Source: RUG11237 sp045119215
Lineage (GTDB): Bacteria; Bacillota; Clostridia; Lachnospirales; Lachnospiraceae
Assembly (NCBI GenBank): GCA_045119215.1
Contig: JBGVDD010000272.1
Span: forward strand, 1-21,276
Reading direction: 5' to 3'
Length of the DNA: 21,276 nt
In this document: piece by piece, positions 1-6,809 of the stretch
How the letters are laid out: every line of letters starts with the position of its first letter
Numbering within the stretch: the first letter of the stretch is position 1
The notes under the pieces: generated by a model
Told to the model about the DNA's origin: nothing
What the model saw: only the letters and a program-made list of their open reading frames with translations
Databases searched by the model: none
Made by a program: the position numbers and the translations under genes

Positions 1-48
1 AAGTTCAAACAAAGCATCTCCATATGTTTTGGATACTAGCTTCGCCAT
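1..48 (-). CDS. atpH: ATP synthase delta subunit, N-terminal 16 codons only
   Basis: Reading leftward from an ATG at 48-46, the frame stays open to the window edge and gives MAKLVSKTYGDALFEL. This is the typical opening of the F1 delta subunit (OSCP), the stalk protein that ties the peripheral b stalk to the alpha/beta head. The start overlaps the end of atpF by 13 bases, as expected for translationally coupled atp genes in the order B-E-F-H. The rest lies outside the window. The call rests on the short motif together with operon position. Confidence 0.85.
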   Translation of the reverse strand, partial: MAKLVSKTYGDALFEL

Positions 49-551
49 GTGTCATCACCCATTTCTTTTAAAGTATCCTCGATCAGCTGATTCGAAAGTT
101 TTTCATCAATAGAAGCAGCTACTACCTTGCCTGCCATCATCGTTGCAATTGCTACAACTTCCTGTTTCAGATCATCCATTGCTTTTTTCTTTTCAAGCTC
201 AATCTGTACATTCGCATTTGCGATAATGCCGGCAGCCTCTTCCTTTGCCTGATCCAGAATGGCTCTTTCATTCTTCAGAGCACGTTTTCTGGCCTGACTT
301 AAGATTTCTTCTGCCTCAGTTTCTGCATTTTTTAACTTCGCTTCGTATTCTGCTTTTAACGCAAGGGCATCTTCTTTTTCTTTGTTTGCAGTATCCTTTG
401 TTTCCTGCACCATCTGCTGACGTTTTTTCAACATATCGCGGACAGGATTAAACAGGATATAAGACAAAGCCATAAAGAGACAAAATACTGCCAAAGCTGT
501 TAAGCAAAGCTCAAAAATCAGCTGGGCGTCAAGTCCAAATAATCTCTCCAA
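36..551 (-). CDS. atpF: F-type ATP synthase subunit b
   Basis: This is the peripheral-stalk subunit of the F1Fo ATP synthase. The protein of about 171 residues has one N-terminal membrane helix (about residues 10-32) followed by a long charged helix rich in Lys, Glu and Ala (about 40-150), the usual b-subunit build and length. The frame can be read from a TTG at 569, but I place the start at the TTG at 551 because an AGGAGG (559-564) sits 7 bases upstream of it. A start at 569 would place that AGGAGG inside the coding sequence. The mature start then reads MERLFGLDAQ. The gene lies between atpE, 49 bases away, and atpH, which overlaps its end. The non-ATG start may tune b synthesis relative to c, but that is inference. 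Confidence 0.95.
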   Translation of the reverse strand: MERLFGLDAQLIFELCLTALAVFCLFMALSYILFNPVRDMLKKRQQMVQETKDTANKEKEDALALKAEYEAKLKNAETEAEEILSQARKRALKNERAILDQAKEEAAGIIANANVQIELEKKKAMDDLKQEVVAIATMMAGKVVAASIDEKLSNQLIEDTLKEMGDDTWRS

Positions 552-600
552 GGTCTCGCCTCCTCTCAATTCGTTGTCTCAAAATTAGTTCGGATCAATC

Positions 601-867
601 TTATAAAGCACCTAATAATGGTCTTACGAAGAGTAAGAGGAAAGCAATTAACAGACCATAAAGACCTGTTGTTTCAGCTACGGCCTGACCGAGAAGCATT
701 GTAGATGTAATGTCAGATTTTGCACCTGGATTTTTACCTACTGCACTTGCAGCGAAACCTGCAGCAATACCCTGACCTACACCAGGTCCGATACCTGCGA
801 TACAAGCTAAACCAGCACCGATTGCTGAGCATGCTAAAATTAAACCTTCGTTTGTGATCTGTGACAT
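601..867 (-). CDS. atpE: F-type ATP synthase subunit c with Na+-site signature
   Basis: This 88-residue hairpin of two membrane helices forms the rotor ring of Fo. Helix 1 carries GIGPGVGQG and helix 2 carries GQAVAETTGLYG. Counting from the start Met gives Pro28, Gln32, Val63, Glu65, Thr66 and Tyr70. These are the positions that form the Na+ site in the Ilyobacter tartaricus c ring (Gln32, Val63, Glu65, Ser66, Tyr70), with Thr in place of Ser66. Glu65 is the ion-carrying carboxylate. The start is supported by AGGAGGT 7 bases upstream. It sits between atpB and atpF in the usual order. That the ring carries Na+ rather than H+ is inferred from these residues, not shown. Confidence 0.97.
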   Translation of the reverse strand: MSQITNEGLILACSAIGAGLACIAGIGPGVGQGIAAGFAASAVGKNPGAKSDITSTMLLGQAVAETTGLYGLLIAFLLLFVRPLLGAL

Positions 868-890
868 AAAAATTACCTCCTGAAATTAAA

Positions 891-1625
891 TTACATCTTA
901 TCTTTTACATAAGTCATTGTTAACATACAGAATACGTATGTCTGGATACATCCGGAGAACACGTCGAAATACGCGTGCAATACTGCCGGAACCACACCAA
1001 ATTTTAACAATACAGGCACTAAACCGTAGAATAATGCCATGATAACAGTCCCGGAAAGAACGTTACCAAAGAGACGAAGTCCTAATGAAAACGGTGTCGC
1101 CACTTCACCGATTAAGTTAATCGGAAACAGAAATGGCAACGGTTCAAAAAGACCTGTAAAAGCTCCAACCTTATTACATTTCACATTCTGATATTGAATA
1201 ATACAAAATGTCATAAGACCTAATGGAAGCGTTACACCAAAGTCCGCTGTTGGTGGTCTAAGTCCAAAGAGACCAGAAATATTGCTGATTAAAATGAAGA
1301 CAAAAATGCTTCCAATGTAATTTACAAAACCGGCTGCATCTGCGCCCATAACACCGGAAACCATATTTTCCAACATTTCAATGGCAATCTCGATACCACT
1401 CTGTAAAAGTCCCGGCGTCTCATCCGGACTTTTCAGTTTTGCTCTGACAAACAGTGCAAAAACGATGATCAATGTCATAACGATCAAGAGACTGACATGG
1501 GTTGTTGTGATCCACAATTTCTGTCCGAACAGTTCAAACTCAATCAGACCATGAATCATAAAATCCACACTCTGTCCAGTCGCCAGAATCATCTTCGGCA
1601 TCGCCATTGGCATCCATGATTCCAT
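891..1625 (-). CDS. atpB: F-type ATP synthase subunit a
   Basis: This is the Fo stator channel that passes ions to and from the c ring. The 244-residue hydrophobic protein has five or six membrane segments. The family hallmark near residues 170-195 reads PINLIGEVATPFSLGLRLFG and contains the essential Arg of the a/c interface. The start at 1625 is supported by AAGGAGGG 8 bases upstream (about 1633-1640). Consequently its first 86 bases overlap the end of the preceding subunit-I-like gene in another frame. atpE follows after a 23-base gap. Length and motif are ordinary for the family. Confidence 0.97.
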   Translation of the reverse strand: MESWMPMAMPKMILATGQSVDFMIHGLIEFELFGQKLWITTTHVSLLIVMTLIIVFALFVRAKLKSPDETPGLLQSGIEIAIEMLENMVSGVMGADAAGFVNYIGSIFVFILISNISGLFGLRPPTADFGVTLPLGLMTFCIIQYQNVKCNKVGAFTGLFEPLPFLFPINLIGEVATPFSLGLRLFGNVLSGTVIMALFYGLVPVLLKFGVVPAVLHAYFDVFSGCIQTYVFCMLTMTYVKDKM

Positions 1626-2037
1626 CTACACACCCTCCTTCTTCTTCAATTTTTAAAATATACTTATTATTGAATCTGTGAAGATGCGGCTGTAAATATG
1701 CAGCTGCCTTCAAAGACATAATCCCGAAAAAGCAAGAGATTACATTTCCGATTCCAAAATAAGCGATTAGCCCTATGCATATGGCTACTGACACATATCG
1801 CAGCATGTAGCTTTTCCATATAGAGCGTTTGGCTTGTTCCTCATCCCAGTCAAGGGCACTGTTCAGAGAAAACGCCATGTGGGTTGCCATAGCTAAAGCT
1901 ATGAGTATGCCTAGGAGCATTCCAATGGAATGCGAAAGCCTGTCCTTCACAAAAATCAGTCCGATCACCTCAAACACAATTCCTGAAAGGACAATGCCTG
2001 TGAGAAGTTCTAATAGAGTTCTTTTCCAGCTAGCCAT
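1540..2037 (-). CDS. atpI: ATP synthase subunit I-like membrane protein
   Basis: The protein has about 165 residues and four predicted membrane segments, at about residues 8-28, 35-58, 74-94 and 97-112. This layout and its position directly before atpB fit the ATP synthase I chain family, which in other bacteria helps c-ring assembly or Mg2+ handling. The frame is open further upstream to 2145, but that part overlaps atpZ. I use the ATG at 2037, which overlaps the atpZ stop (ATGGCTAG). A second ATG at 2052 abuts an AGGAGG (2053-2058) too closely, so the start is not certain. The oddity is the C-terminus. After the last helix a tail of about 50 residues, its last half rich in Asp and Glu, runs 86 bases into atpB. 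Confidence 0.7.
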   Translation of the reverse strand: MASWKRTLLELLTGIVLSGIVFEVIGLIFVKDRLSHSIGMLLGILIALAMATHMAFSLNSALDWDEEQAKRSIWKSYMLRYVSVAICIGLIAYFGIGNVISCFFGIMSLKAAAYLQPHLHRFNNKYILKIEEEGGCVDGIMDANGDAEDDSGDWTECGFYDSWSD

Positions 2038-2260
2038 TTTTCTTTTTATCATCCTCCTTATATATAGAAGAAAGTAAAACGTATACGTTTCGCATTCCCG
2101 CAAGGGCACCAAGGATAAACAATGGAATAAATGCAGGCCAGCCAAACTTGTCTTCTAAGAACATTCCCAGCATACAGCATAAAAAAATAGGAACAAGCAT
2201 GCTGATACTCACCTGCGAAATCATCGTTAACGATTTACCTACGCTTCTGTTATCCTTCAT
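2030..2260 (-). CDS. atpZ: AtpZ/AtpI family small membrane protein
   Basis: This 76-residue protein has two hydrophobic helices (about 12-34 and 40-62) and a lysine-rich tail, with GMFLEDKFGWP between the helices. This is the AtpZ pattern (ATPase gene 1 family), a small Fo-associated protein encoded first in many Firmicute atp operons and linked to divalent cation transport or Fo assembly. AGGGA lies about 6 bases before the start. Its stop overlaps the next gene's start by 8 bases, suggesting coupling. A promoter should lie in the 77 bases between it and the amidohydrolase. TATATT-like sequence is present there, but I could not pair it convincingly with a -35 box. Confidence 0.85.
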   Translation of the reverse strand: MKDNRSVGKSLTMISQVSISMLVPIFLCCMLGMFLEDKFGWPAFIPLFILGALAGMRNVYVLLSSIYKEDDKKKNG

Positions 2261-2337
2261 AACCTGTCCCTCACAAACAATATACTAGGCTAATTTTAAT
2301 ATATTTGACAAAAAAAGTCCACAAGAAATTATTTACA

Positions 2338-3210
2338 TTACTCTGCCATGTGACTAATATATGGCAGATTTTCTTTCACTTCAAATCCATAAAACTTTGC
2401 TGCATTGAGTCCAAGGAATTTTTCTTTTTCCTCTGCTGTCAGTTTCTCTGACTTAATCACAAAGTCCTGTGACATGCGGTAAGTAATCGCTGTCATAGTT
2501 CGTGGATAATCGCTGCCCCACATCAGCTTATCGATGCCACAGATATCTCTTGCTTCCAGAATCGCATCCACCGCTGACGGGTACGGATAATATTCCGAAT
2601 TAAACAGCCATGTGATTCCGCCGCTTTCCACATACACATTTGGATTGCAGGCAAGCTCGATCTGCTTCTGCCATCCCTCAACAGTGACCATACCGAAATG
2701 TCCAATAGCAATTCGAAGATCCGGACATTCTTTAATAAGCTGCTTCATGGCAGGAACCTGTGCATCACCATCTGCCAGATCGATTGCCACAAACATTCCT
2801 TTTTCTTCTGCTTTGTGAAACAACGGACTTAATTCTTCCAGCTTCACCGTTTTCAATCTGCCGCCGCAGATCTTGATTCCGTCAAAGCCATCCAGTCTGT
2901 AATTGTCATGTTCTTCATACAAGCTGCAGACTTTGATTCTCTCTGGATATTTTTCCCTACAGCCGAGTAAATATTCATCCTGATTTCCATCAATGTATTC
3001 CTGAACTACAACTGCAGCATTTACCTGGGCAAAATCCATATTTGCGATCAGTCTTTCCACAGAATTTACACCGTCTGTCATATAAGGCGGCATCATCTGT
3101 TTTACCACACCACCAAAGTCACTGCGCCCGCCGCCGATATCATAGACCGGCTTACCGTTTACCATACCATGCTGCTTATCCCAAAGATGTAAGTGGGCAT
3201 CTATAATCAT
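2338..3210 (-). CDS. Amidohydrolase-2 family (TIM-barrel) metal-dependent hydrolase
   Basis: The 290-residue cytoplasmic protein has the amidohydrolase superfamily metal motifs. HLH is at residues 6-8 directly after strand 1, His171 is in IAIGHFGM, and Asp234 is in MWGSDYPRT. These match the COG2159/Amidohydro_2 group, which includes lactonases, decarboxylases and similar enzymes. The substrate cannot be told from sequence. Length is normal and the frame is intact. The start is supported by AGGAGG with 7-base spacing. It reads in the same direction as the atp operon, 77 bases upstream of atpZ. Only 23 bases separate its start codon from the left end of the IS-like element, so its native promoter appears to have been cut off. 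Expression would need a promoter inside the element or across its junction. Confidence 0.85.
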   Translation of the reverse strand: MIIDAHLHLWDKQHGMVNGKPVYDIGGGRSDFGGVVKQMMPPYMTDGVNSVERLIANMDFAQVNAAVVVQEYIDGNQDEYLLGCREKYPERIKVCSLYEEHDNYRLDGFDGIKICGGRLKTVKLEELSPLFHKAEEKGMFVAIDLADGDAQVPAMKQLIKECPDLRIAIGHFGMVTVEGWQKQIELACNPNVYVESGGITWLFNSEYYPYPSAVDAILEARDICGIDKLMWGSDYPRTMTAITYRMSQDFVIKSEKLTAEEKEKFLGLNAAKFYGFEVKENLPYISHMAE

Positions 3211-3233
3211 AGATTCTCCTCCTATTTTGTAAT

Positions 3234-3249
3234 ATAATCTCTCGGAATC
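3234..3249 (+). repeat. Left terminal inverted repeat of the IS
   Basis: The sequence ATAATCTCTCGGAATC matches the reverse complement of 5017-5032 with one mismatch at the third base. It sits on the outer side of a 143-base leader before the transposase start. The exact outer edge is uncertain by a few bases because the flanks are AT-rich. Confidence 0.7.
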
Positions 3250-3392
3250 TTTAAGCCAGTAAAATCAAGGCTTTCAGATTCCTTTTTTATTGAAATCCCC
3301 CACTTTTTGTCAAAAAAACGCTTGACAAATCGCCAAAAATTTGCGGCGAAGCCGATTGAATATATTTTATTTTTTCGACTGGAGGCGTTTTT

Positions 3393-4883
3393 TTGTTACC
3401 TGTAAATACTGGCGGTCATTCCGCCTATCAAAACTTTGTTACTGAAAATCTTCGTAAATATTATCCAAATCCTGATTTGATTCCCCGTGCTACCTGGGAT
3501 ATCATTGAACGTTTCTGGCATCTCGACCTTTCCTATACGGATGATCTGCTTCGGCAAAAATATTCTGTCTTTGGTCCTAAGCCAAGGACTCCTTCCTGTA
3601 TGCAGCGTTCCTATCTGCTGTCTATTGATTTTAAAGTAGATTCCATCACTGATTGGGCTGCTCAACTAAAGATCAATCCTCTTTATGCCATCCTCAGCGG
3701 TTTTGAATTCGGCGATACTCCCGGCATTGGAACCTTTTACGACTTTTTTGACAGACTATGGAACTCTGAGGATGACAATCTTTCACCTCATGAGCATCCT
3801 ATAAAAAAGAAAAAAGTCAAAAAACCGAAAATGAAAGGAACAAAAGCAGATTCCATTGAAAAAGTTACTGTTGCACAACTCCTTCCACAGTTAGAAAACT
3901 CACACTTTCATCTAGACGATCAGCCTTATGCTTCTTTGTTCAGGATTTATAAAAAAGAATTCCTGGATGTTTCAGCTTCCAAAGATCTGATCCATCCGGA
4001 TTCACTTGCGTTAGCCGGTGACGGAACTCCTGTTGTCACTTCACATAGAGAACGCAAAAAACGTATCTGCAACTGCAAAGAAAACGGCATTACCGAGTGT
4101 GATTGCAACCGTTTTTTTTCACAGCCTGACTGCGACATGGGCTGGGATTCTTCCCGTGACTGTTTTTATCATGGCTATGATTTATACATGCTTGTGGATT
4201 CGCAGAGTGATCTTCCTGTGTTTCCTCATTTTTCTTGTGCATCCAAACATGATTCACATGGCTTTCTGCACGCTTTTTTCAGGATGAGAGCATTTCTTCC
4301 AGAATATAAAGTTTCAAAAATAATTCTGGATTCCGCACACGATGCAATGCCTTATTATCAATACTTCAAACGTGAAAATATAACACCTTTTATTGATCTG
4401 AACGGCAAAGGTGGCAGACCGCCTGTTTATAAAAATGACTTCACCATTGATAATGATGGGGTTCCCATCTGTCCTGCTGGCTGTCGTATGCATCGTGACG
4501 GGATTGAAGCTGCAAAAGGCAGAATGAAATTTAAGTGTCCTAAAATGTGCAGGAAAAACGGTTGCATTTCCTGTACCTGTGAAACACCATGTTCTGATGC
4601 AAAATACGGACGAACGGTTCATTTAGTCTTAAATGACAATCCACGATTATTTAACAATCCGCCAAGAAGCAGCGAAGAATGGAAAAAGGAATATAATGCA
4701 AGAACTTCTGTAGAACGTTCAAACAAACGCGAGAAAATAGACTTTAAATTAGAAAGCGGCAGACACCGCTCTACTAAGATGTGGTACTGCCGCCTTTATC
4801 ACACCCTGATGTTACAACATCTGGATGCATGGGATCTGCCTAACGAATCTGCCCTGAGAAAGTTGATTCAACGAACGGCATAA
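3393..4883 (+). CDS. DDE transposase (IS4/IS5-superfamily type, probably IS1182/ISNCY-like)
   Basis: This 496-residue protein would cut and join the ends of its own element. A helical N-terminal DNA-binding region (about 40-125) resembles the InsH-type N-terminal domain. A lysine-rich linker (137-151) follows, then an RNase-H-like core with candidate catalytic residues Asp210 (ALAGDGTPVV), Asp313 (ILDSAHDAMP) and Glu441 (TSVERSNKRE). Two cysteine-rich knots, at about 226-247 and 360-400, look like zinc ribbons inserted in the core. The TTG start at 3393 has GGAGG 7 bases upstream; no in-frame ATG lies near it. The frame is complete, so the enzyme may be active. The family name is inferred from layout. 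Confidence 0.85.
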   Translation: MLPVNTGGHSAYQNFVTENLRKYYPNPDLIPRATWDIIERFWHLDLSYTDDLLRQKYSVFGPKPRTPSCMQRSYLLSIDFKVDSITDWAAQLKINPLYAILSGFEFGDTPGIGTFYDFFDRLWNSEDDNLSPHEHPIKKKKVKKPKMKGTKADSIEKVTVAQLLPQLENSHFHLDDQPYASLFRIYKKEFLDVSASKDLIHPDSLALAGDGTPVVTSHRERKKRICNCKENGITECDCNRFFSQPDCDMGWDSSRDCFYHGYDLYMLVDSQSDLPVFPHFSCASKHDSHGFLHAFFRMRAFLPEYKVSKIILDSAHDAMPYYQYFKRENITPFIDLNGKGGRPPVYKNDFTIDNDGVPICPAGCRMHRDGIEAAKGRMKFKCPKMCRKNGCISCTCETPCSDAKYGRTVHLVLNDNPRLFNNPPRSSEEWKKEYNARTSVERSNKREKIDFKLESGRHRSTKMWYCRLYHTLMLQHLDAWDLPNESALRKLIQRTA

Positions 4884-5016
4884 TCCTATAAAGCATTATA
4901 CACTATTTTCAGGCATAGCAACAGTTATGTCTTTTTCTCGTACCCATTTTTCTTTAATTTCGATAATATTTACTTTTCAAAGTTCATTGCCAACGTTGCT
5001 GGCTATAATCACTCAG

Positions 5017-5032
5017 GATTCCGAGAGATCAT
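5017..5032 (-). repeat. Right terminal inverted repeat of the IS
   Basis: The sequence GATTCCGAGAGATCAT is the inverted partner of 3234-3249 (15 of 16). It lies 133 bases after the transposase stop. The 4884-5016 stretch between them holds no open frame that I can support. Confidence 0.7.
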
Positions 5033-5048
5033 AATAGTAGGAGGAAAA

Positions 5049-6113
5049 ATGCCAGTATACAAAGATGAAGAAAAAGGCACATGGTATGTACGCACGTACC
5101 ATAAAACCGTTGATAATGATGGAAAGAAAATTTCCAAGCAGAAAATGAAGCGTGGCTTTGCAACAAAGAGAGAAGCAAAGCAGTGGGAAGCACAGTTTAT
5201 GGCAACAGAAGAAGTTGCTATGAACGTACTTTTAAAGAATTTCGTGGAAATCTATTTTACAGACAAGAAGATGGAACTGAAAGAGCGTACTACTACGAAA
5301 AAGCGATATATGATGGAAAAGTATATTCTTCCGTACTTGGGAGAACGACCAATGAATGAGATAACTCCGGCGGATATTATCTGGTGGCAGAATGCCATGA
5401 GAGAAAAGGGATTTGCAGATACATACCTTAGAATGATTCAAAACCAGATGACATCTTTGTTTACGCATGCAACGAATATCTACGGTCTTACGGATAATCC
5501 TTGTAAGAAGGTAAAGAAGATGGGAAAATCTGATGCGGATGAACTTTCATTTTGGACCAGAGCAGAATATGATCAGTTTATCGACACGTTTGCAAAGGAC
5601 GATAGGTACTACGCCCTTTTTGAAACCCTGTTTTGGACCGGAATGAGAGAAGGAGAGATATTAGCACTTACGGCGAAAGATATCGACTTCTACAATAATC
5701 AGATTCGCATTAACAAAACTTATCACAGGGCAAAGGGGCAGGATATTATTACTACCCCAAAGACAGAAAATTCTGTGCGAACAATTGATGCGCCACAGTT
5801 TCTGATTGATGAATTAAAATCATACATGAACAGCTTATATAAATATCCGGAAACTGAGCGACTGTTTCCGATCAGTGCGAGGGCGGTTCAAAAAATGATG
5901 AAACAGCATATGGAATTAGCCGGAGTGAAACAGATTCGCGTGCATGATTTAAGACATAGTCACGTTGCATATCTGATTCACGAAGGTGTGGAACCGCTTC
6001 TGATTAAAAACAGACTGGGGCATAAGGATATACGAATTACCTTAAATACATATGGTCATCTATATCCAAACGAACAGAAGAAATTAGCAGAAATGTTAAA
6101 TTCAAAAAAATAA
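5049..6113 (+). CDS. int: Tyrosine recombinase (ICE or phage-type integrase)
   Basis: This 354-residue integrase catalyses site-specific insertion and excision of a mobile element. It has an N-terminal arm-binding domain (about 1-50, with WYVRTY and a KREAKQWE helix), a core-binding SAM-like domain (about 58-150) and a catalytic domain (about 165-350). The catalytic set is complete: Arg200 (WTGMREGE), Lys238, His299 and Arg302 (VHDLRHSH), His325 (LGHKD) and nucleophile Tyr335 (LNTYGHLY). AGGAGG precedes the ATG by 4 bases. The IS ends 16 bases upstream, so the native promoter and any upstream xis gene are gone. A toxin-antitoxin pair and the EF-Tu 3' scar follow, consistent with int at one end of an element that targeted tuf. 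No phage structural genes are nearby. Confidence 0.95.
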   Translation: MPVYKDEEKGTWYVRTYHKTVDNDGKKISKQKMKRGFATKREAKQWEAQFMATEEVAMNVLLKNFVEIYFTDKKMELKERTTTKKRYMMEKYILPYLGERPMNEITPADIIWWQNAMREKGFADTYLRMIQNQMTSLFTHATNIYGLTDNPCKKVKKMGKSDADELSFWTRAEYDQFIDTFAKDDRYYALFETLFWTGMREGEILALTAKDIDFYNNQIRINKTYHRAKGQDIITTPKTENSVRTIDAPQFLIDELKSYMNSLYKYPETERLFPISARAVQKMMKQHMELAGVKQIRVHDLRHSHVAYLIHEGVEPLLIKNRLGHKDIRITLNTYGHLYPNEQKKLAEMLNSKK

Positions 6114-6121
6114 TAGTAGCC

Positions 6122-6151
6122 TTTCAGAATATGTGTTATACTAAGTATAAC
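6122..6151 (+). promoter_or_regulatory. Promoter with palindromic operator of the toxin-antitoxin pair
   Basis: A perfect palindrome, GTTATACT-A-AGTATAAC (6135-6151), lies 33 bases before the antitoxin start. It contains two possible -10 boxes: TATACT (6137-6142) and TATAAC (6146-6151). The second is 18 bases after a weak TTTCAG -35. Type II antitoxins commonly repress their own operon by binding such a palindrome over the -10. That role here is inference from position and symmetry. Confidence 0.65.
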
Positions 6152-6183
6152 CATAAACAATCATTATTTAGCGAGGTGTTAAT

Positions 6184-6330
6184 ATGGAAGCTGCTCAGGT
6201 AACAGAAAGATATAATATTGAAGATGCAATGGGTGTACTGTTTTCTTACTTAGATGAAGCTATTGATGACATTGAGAATGGTCGAGTATATTCTGAGGAA
6301 GAAGTGTTTGCCGAACTCGATGCAATCTAG
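6184..6330 (+). CDS. Antitoxin of a type II toxin-antitoxin pair (RelB/ParD-like)
   Basis: This 48-residue acidic protein (starting MEAAQVTERY, ending VFAELDAI) has a C-terminal signature, DIENGRVYSEEEVFAELD, that recurs in small antitoxins encoded just before RelE/ParE-type toxins. The short N-terminal part should make the dimer and bind DNA, and the acidic tail should wrap the toxin. GAGGTG lies 5 bases before the ATG. The gene is separated from the toxin start by 14 bases. A perfect palindrome upstream fits autoregulation. At 48 residues it is at the small end for antitoxins. Pairing with the downstream toxin makes the call fairly secure, although the exact family is not certain. Confidence 0.8.
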   Translation: MEAAQVTERYNIEDAMGVLFSYLDEAIDDIENGRVYSEEEVFAELDAI

Positions 6331-6344
6331 TAAGTAGGTGTCAT

Positions 6345-6686
6345 GTGAGTACAAAAAGATACAAAATTGAATATGCGAAAAGCAGCCGTGAGGACATGAA
6401 GCGGACGAAAAAGTACATATTAAATACTTTTAAGTACCGTGAATATGGTGAGAATTTCACCAAAATAATGAAGCAGGCTGCTGAAAGCTTAAAAGTGTTT
6501 CCAACAGGATTTGATAAAATAGGTTTACAGTACCGTGGGTACGATATTTATATTAAACCATATCGTACATATTTGTTATTTTATATCGTCAATGCGGAAA
6601 CCAATACTGTTACAATGCTAAGGGTATTAAAAGACGGAACGGATTGGGAGCACATTATAAGGACATGGTTAAAACATGAAAAATGA
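6345..6686 (+). CDS. RelE/ParE-family toxin
   Basis: This basic protein of 113 residues is in the size range of the RelE/ParE fold, whose members cleave mRNA at the ribosome (RelE) or poison gyrase (ParE). It opens with a beta strand, KYRKIEYA-like (YKIEYAKSS), followed by two helices (about 14-52). It ends in the family's beta-sheet core with YDIYIKPYRTYLLFYIV and VTMLRVLKDGTDW. The start is GTG at 6345 with AGGTG 4 bases upstream; the nearby ATG (6343) runs straight into a stop. It should be co-transcribed with the antitoxin. RelE-like versus ParE-like action cannot be decided by eye. Such pairs often stabilise mobile elements, consistent with the adjacent integrase. Confidence 0.85.
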   Translation: MSTKRYKIEYAKSSREDMKRTKKYILNTFKYREYGENFTKIMKQAAESLKVFPTGFDKIGLQYRGYDIYIKPYRTYLLFYIVNAETNTVTMLRVLKDGTDWEHIIRTWLKHEK

Positions 6687-6708
6687 TTTTGATCTTGTTT
6701 TGATCTTG
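6687..6708 (+). repeat. Tandem 11-bp direct repeat
   Basis: TTTTGATCTTG occurs twice back to back, directly after the toxin stop codon. It is too short to assign a role. It lies on the element side of the EF-Tu scar. Confidence 0.6.
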
Positions 6709-6743
6709 TTATTTGAAAAACGAGATACAATCGGTCATTTTTA

Positions 6744-6763
6744 GGACAAAAAAGGACAGAAAA
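6744..6763 (+). repeat. Tandem 10-bp repeat, possible integrase arm site
   Basis: GGACAAAAAA is followed directly by GGACAGAAAA (9 of 10 identical). The pair ends 46 bases before the EF-Tu scar. Tyrosine integrases with an N-terminal arm-binding domain bind short direct repeats flanking the crossover core, so this is a reasonable candidate arm site. The position supports it, but no binding motif for this integrase is known to me. Confidence 0.35.
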
Positions 6764-6809
6764 TGCACCAAAAACACGTGAAAAACACAGAAAAAACGAC
6801 AAATTGGTC

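Larger units (their letters stand above)
3234..5032 (+). mobile_element. Insertion sequence of about 1.8 kb
   Basis: A single DDE transposase gene is bracketed by an imperfect inverted repeat. The left copy at 3234-3249 and the right copy at 5017-5032 match at 15 of 16 positions (core TCTCTCGGAATC). Further in, both ends carry a related TAGCCAG/AAGCCAG stretch. The immediate flanks both read AAT (3231-3233 and 5033-5035), which may be a 3-bp target duplication or chance. The element lies 23 bases from the amidohydrolase start and 16 bases from the integrase start, with the two genes facing outward. The boundaries were found by eye, and the family was not confirmed. Confidence 0.75.

Noticed and set aside
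245..451. Open frames on the strand opposite the atp, transposase, aldolase, HAD and flotillin genes
   Set aside because: They are shadows of strongly supported genes. None has a good ribosome binding site, recognisable motif or plausible operon position.
2038..2145. Longer N-terminus for the subunit-I-like gene, starting at 2145
   Set aside because: It would lie almost wholly inside atpZ, encodes no family-like sequence, and has no ribosome binding site. The ATG at 2037 gives the normal coupled overlap.
3322..3366. Transposase promoter from TTGACA (3322) and TATATT (3361)
   Set aside because: The two hexamers are 33 bases apart. Pairing either with other hexamers gives poor matches, so I do not call a promoter.
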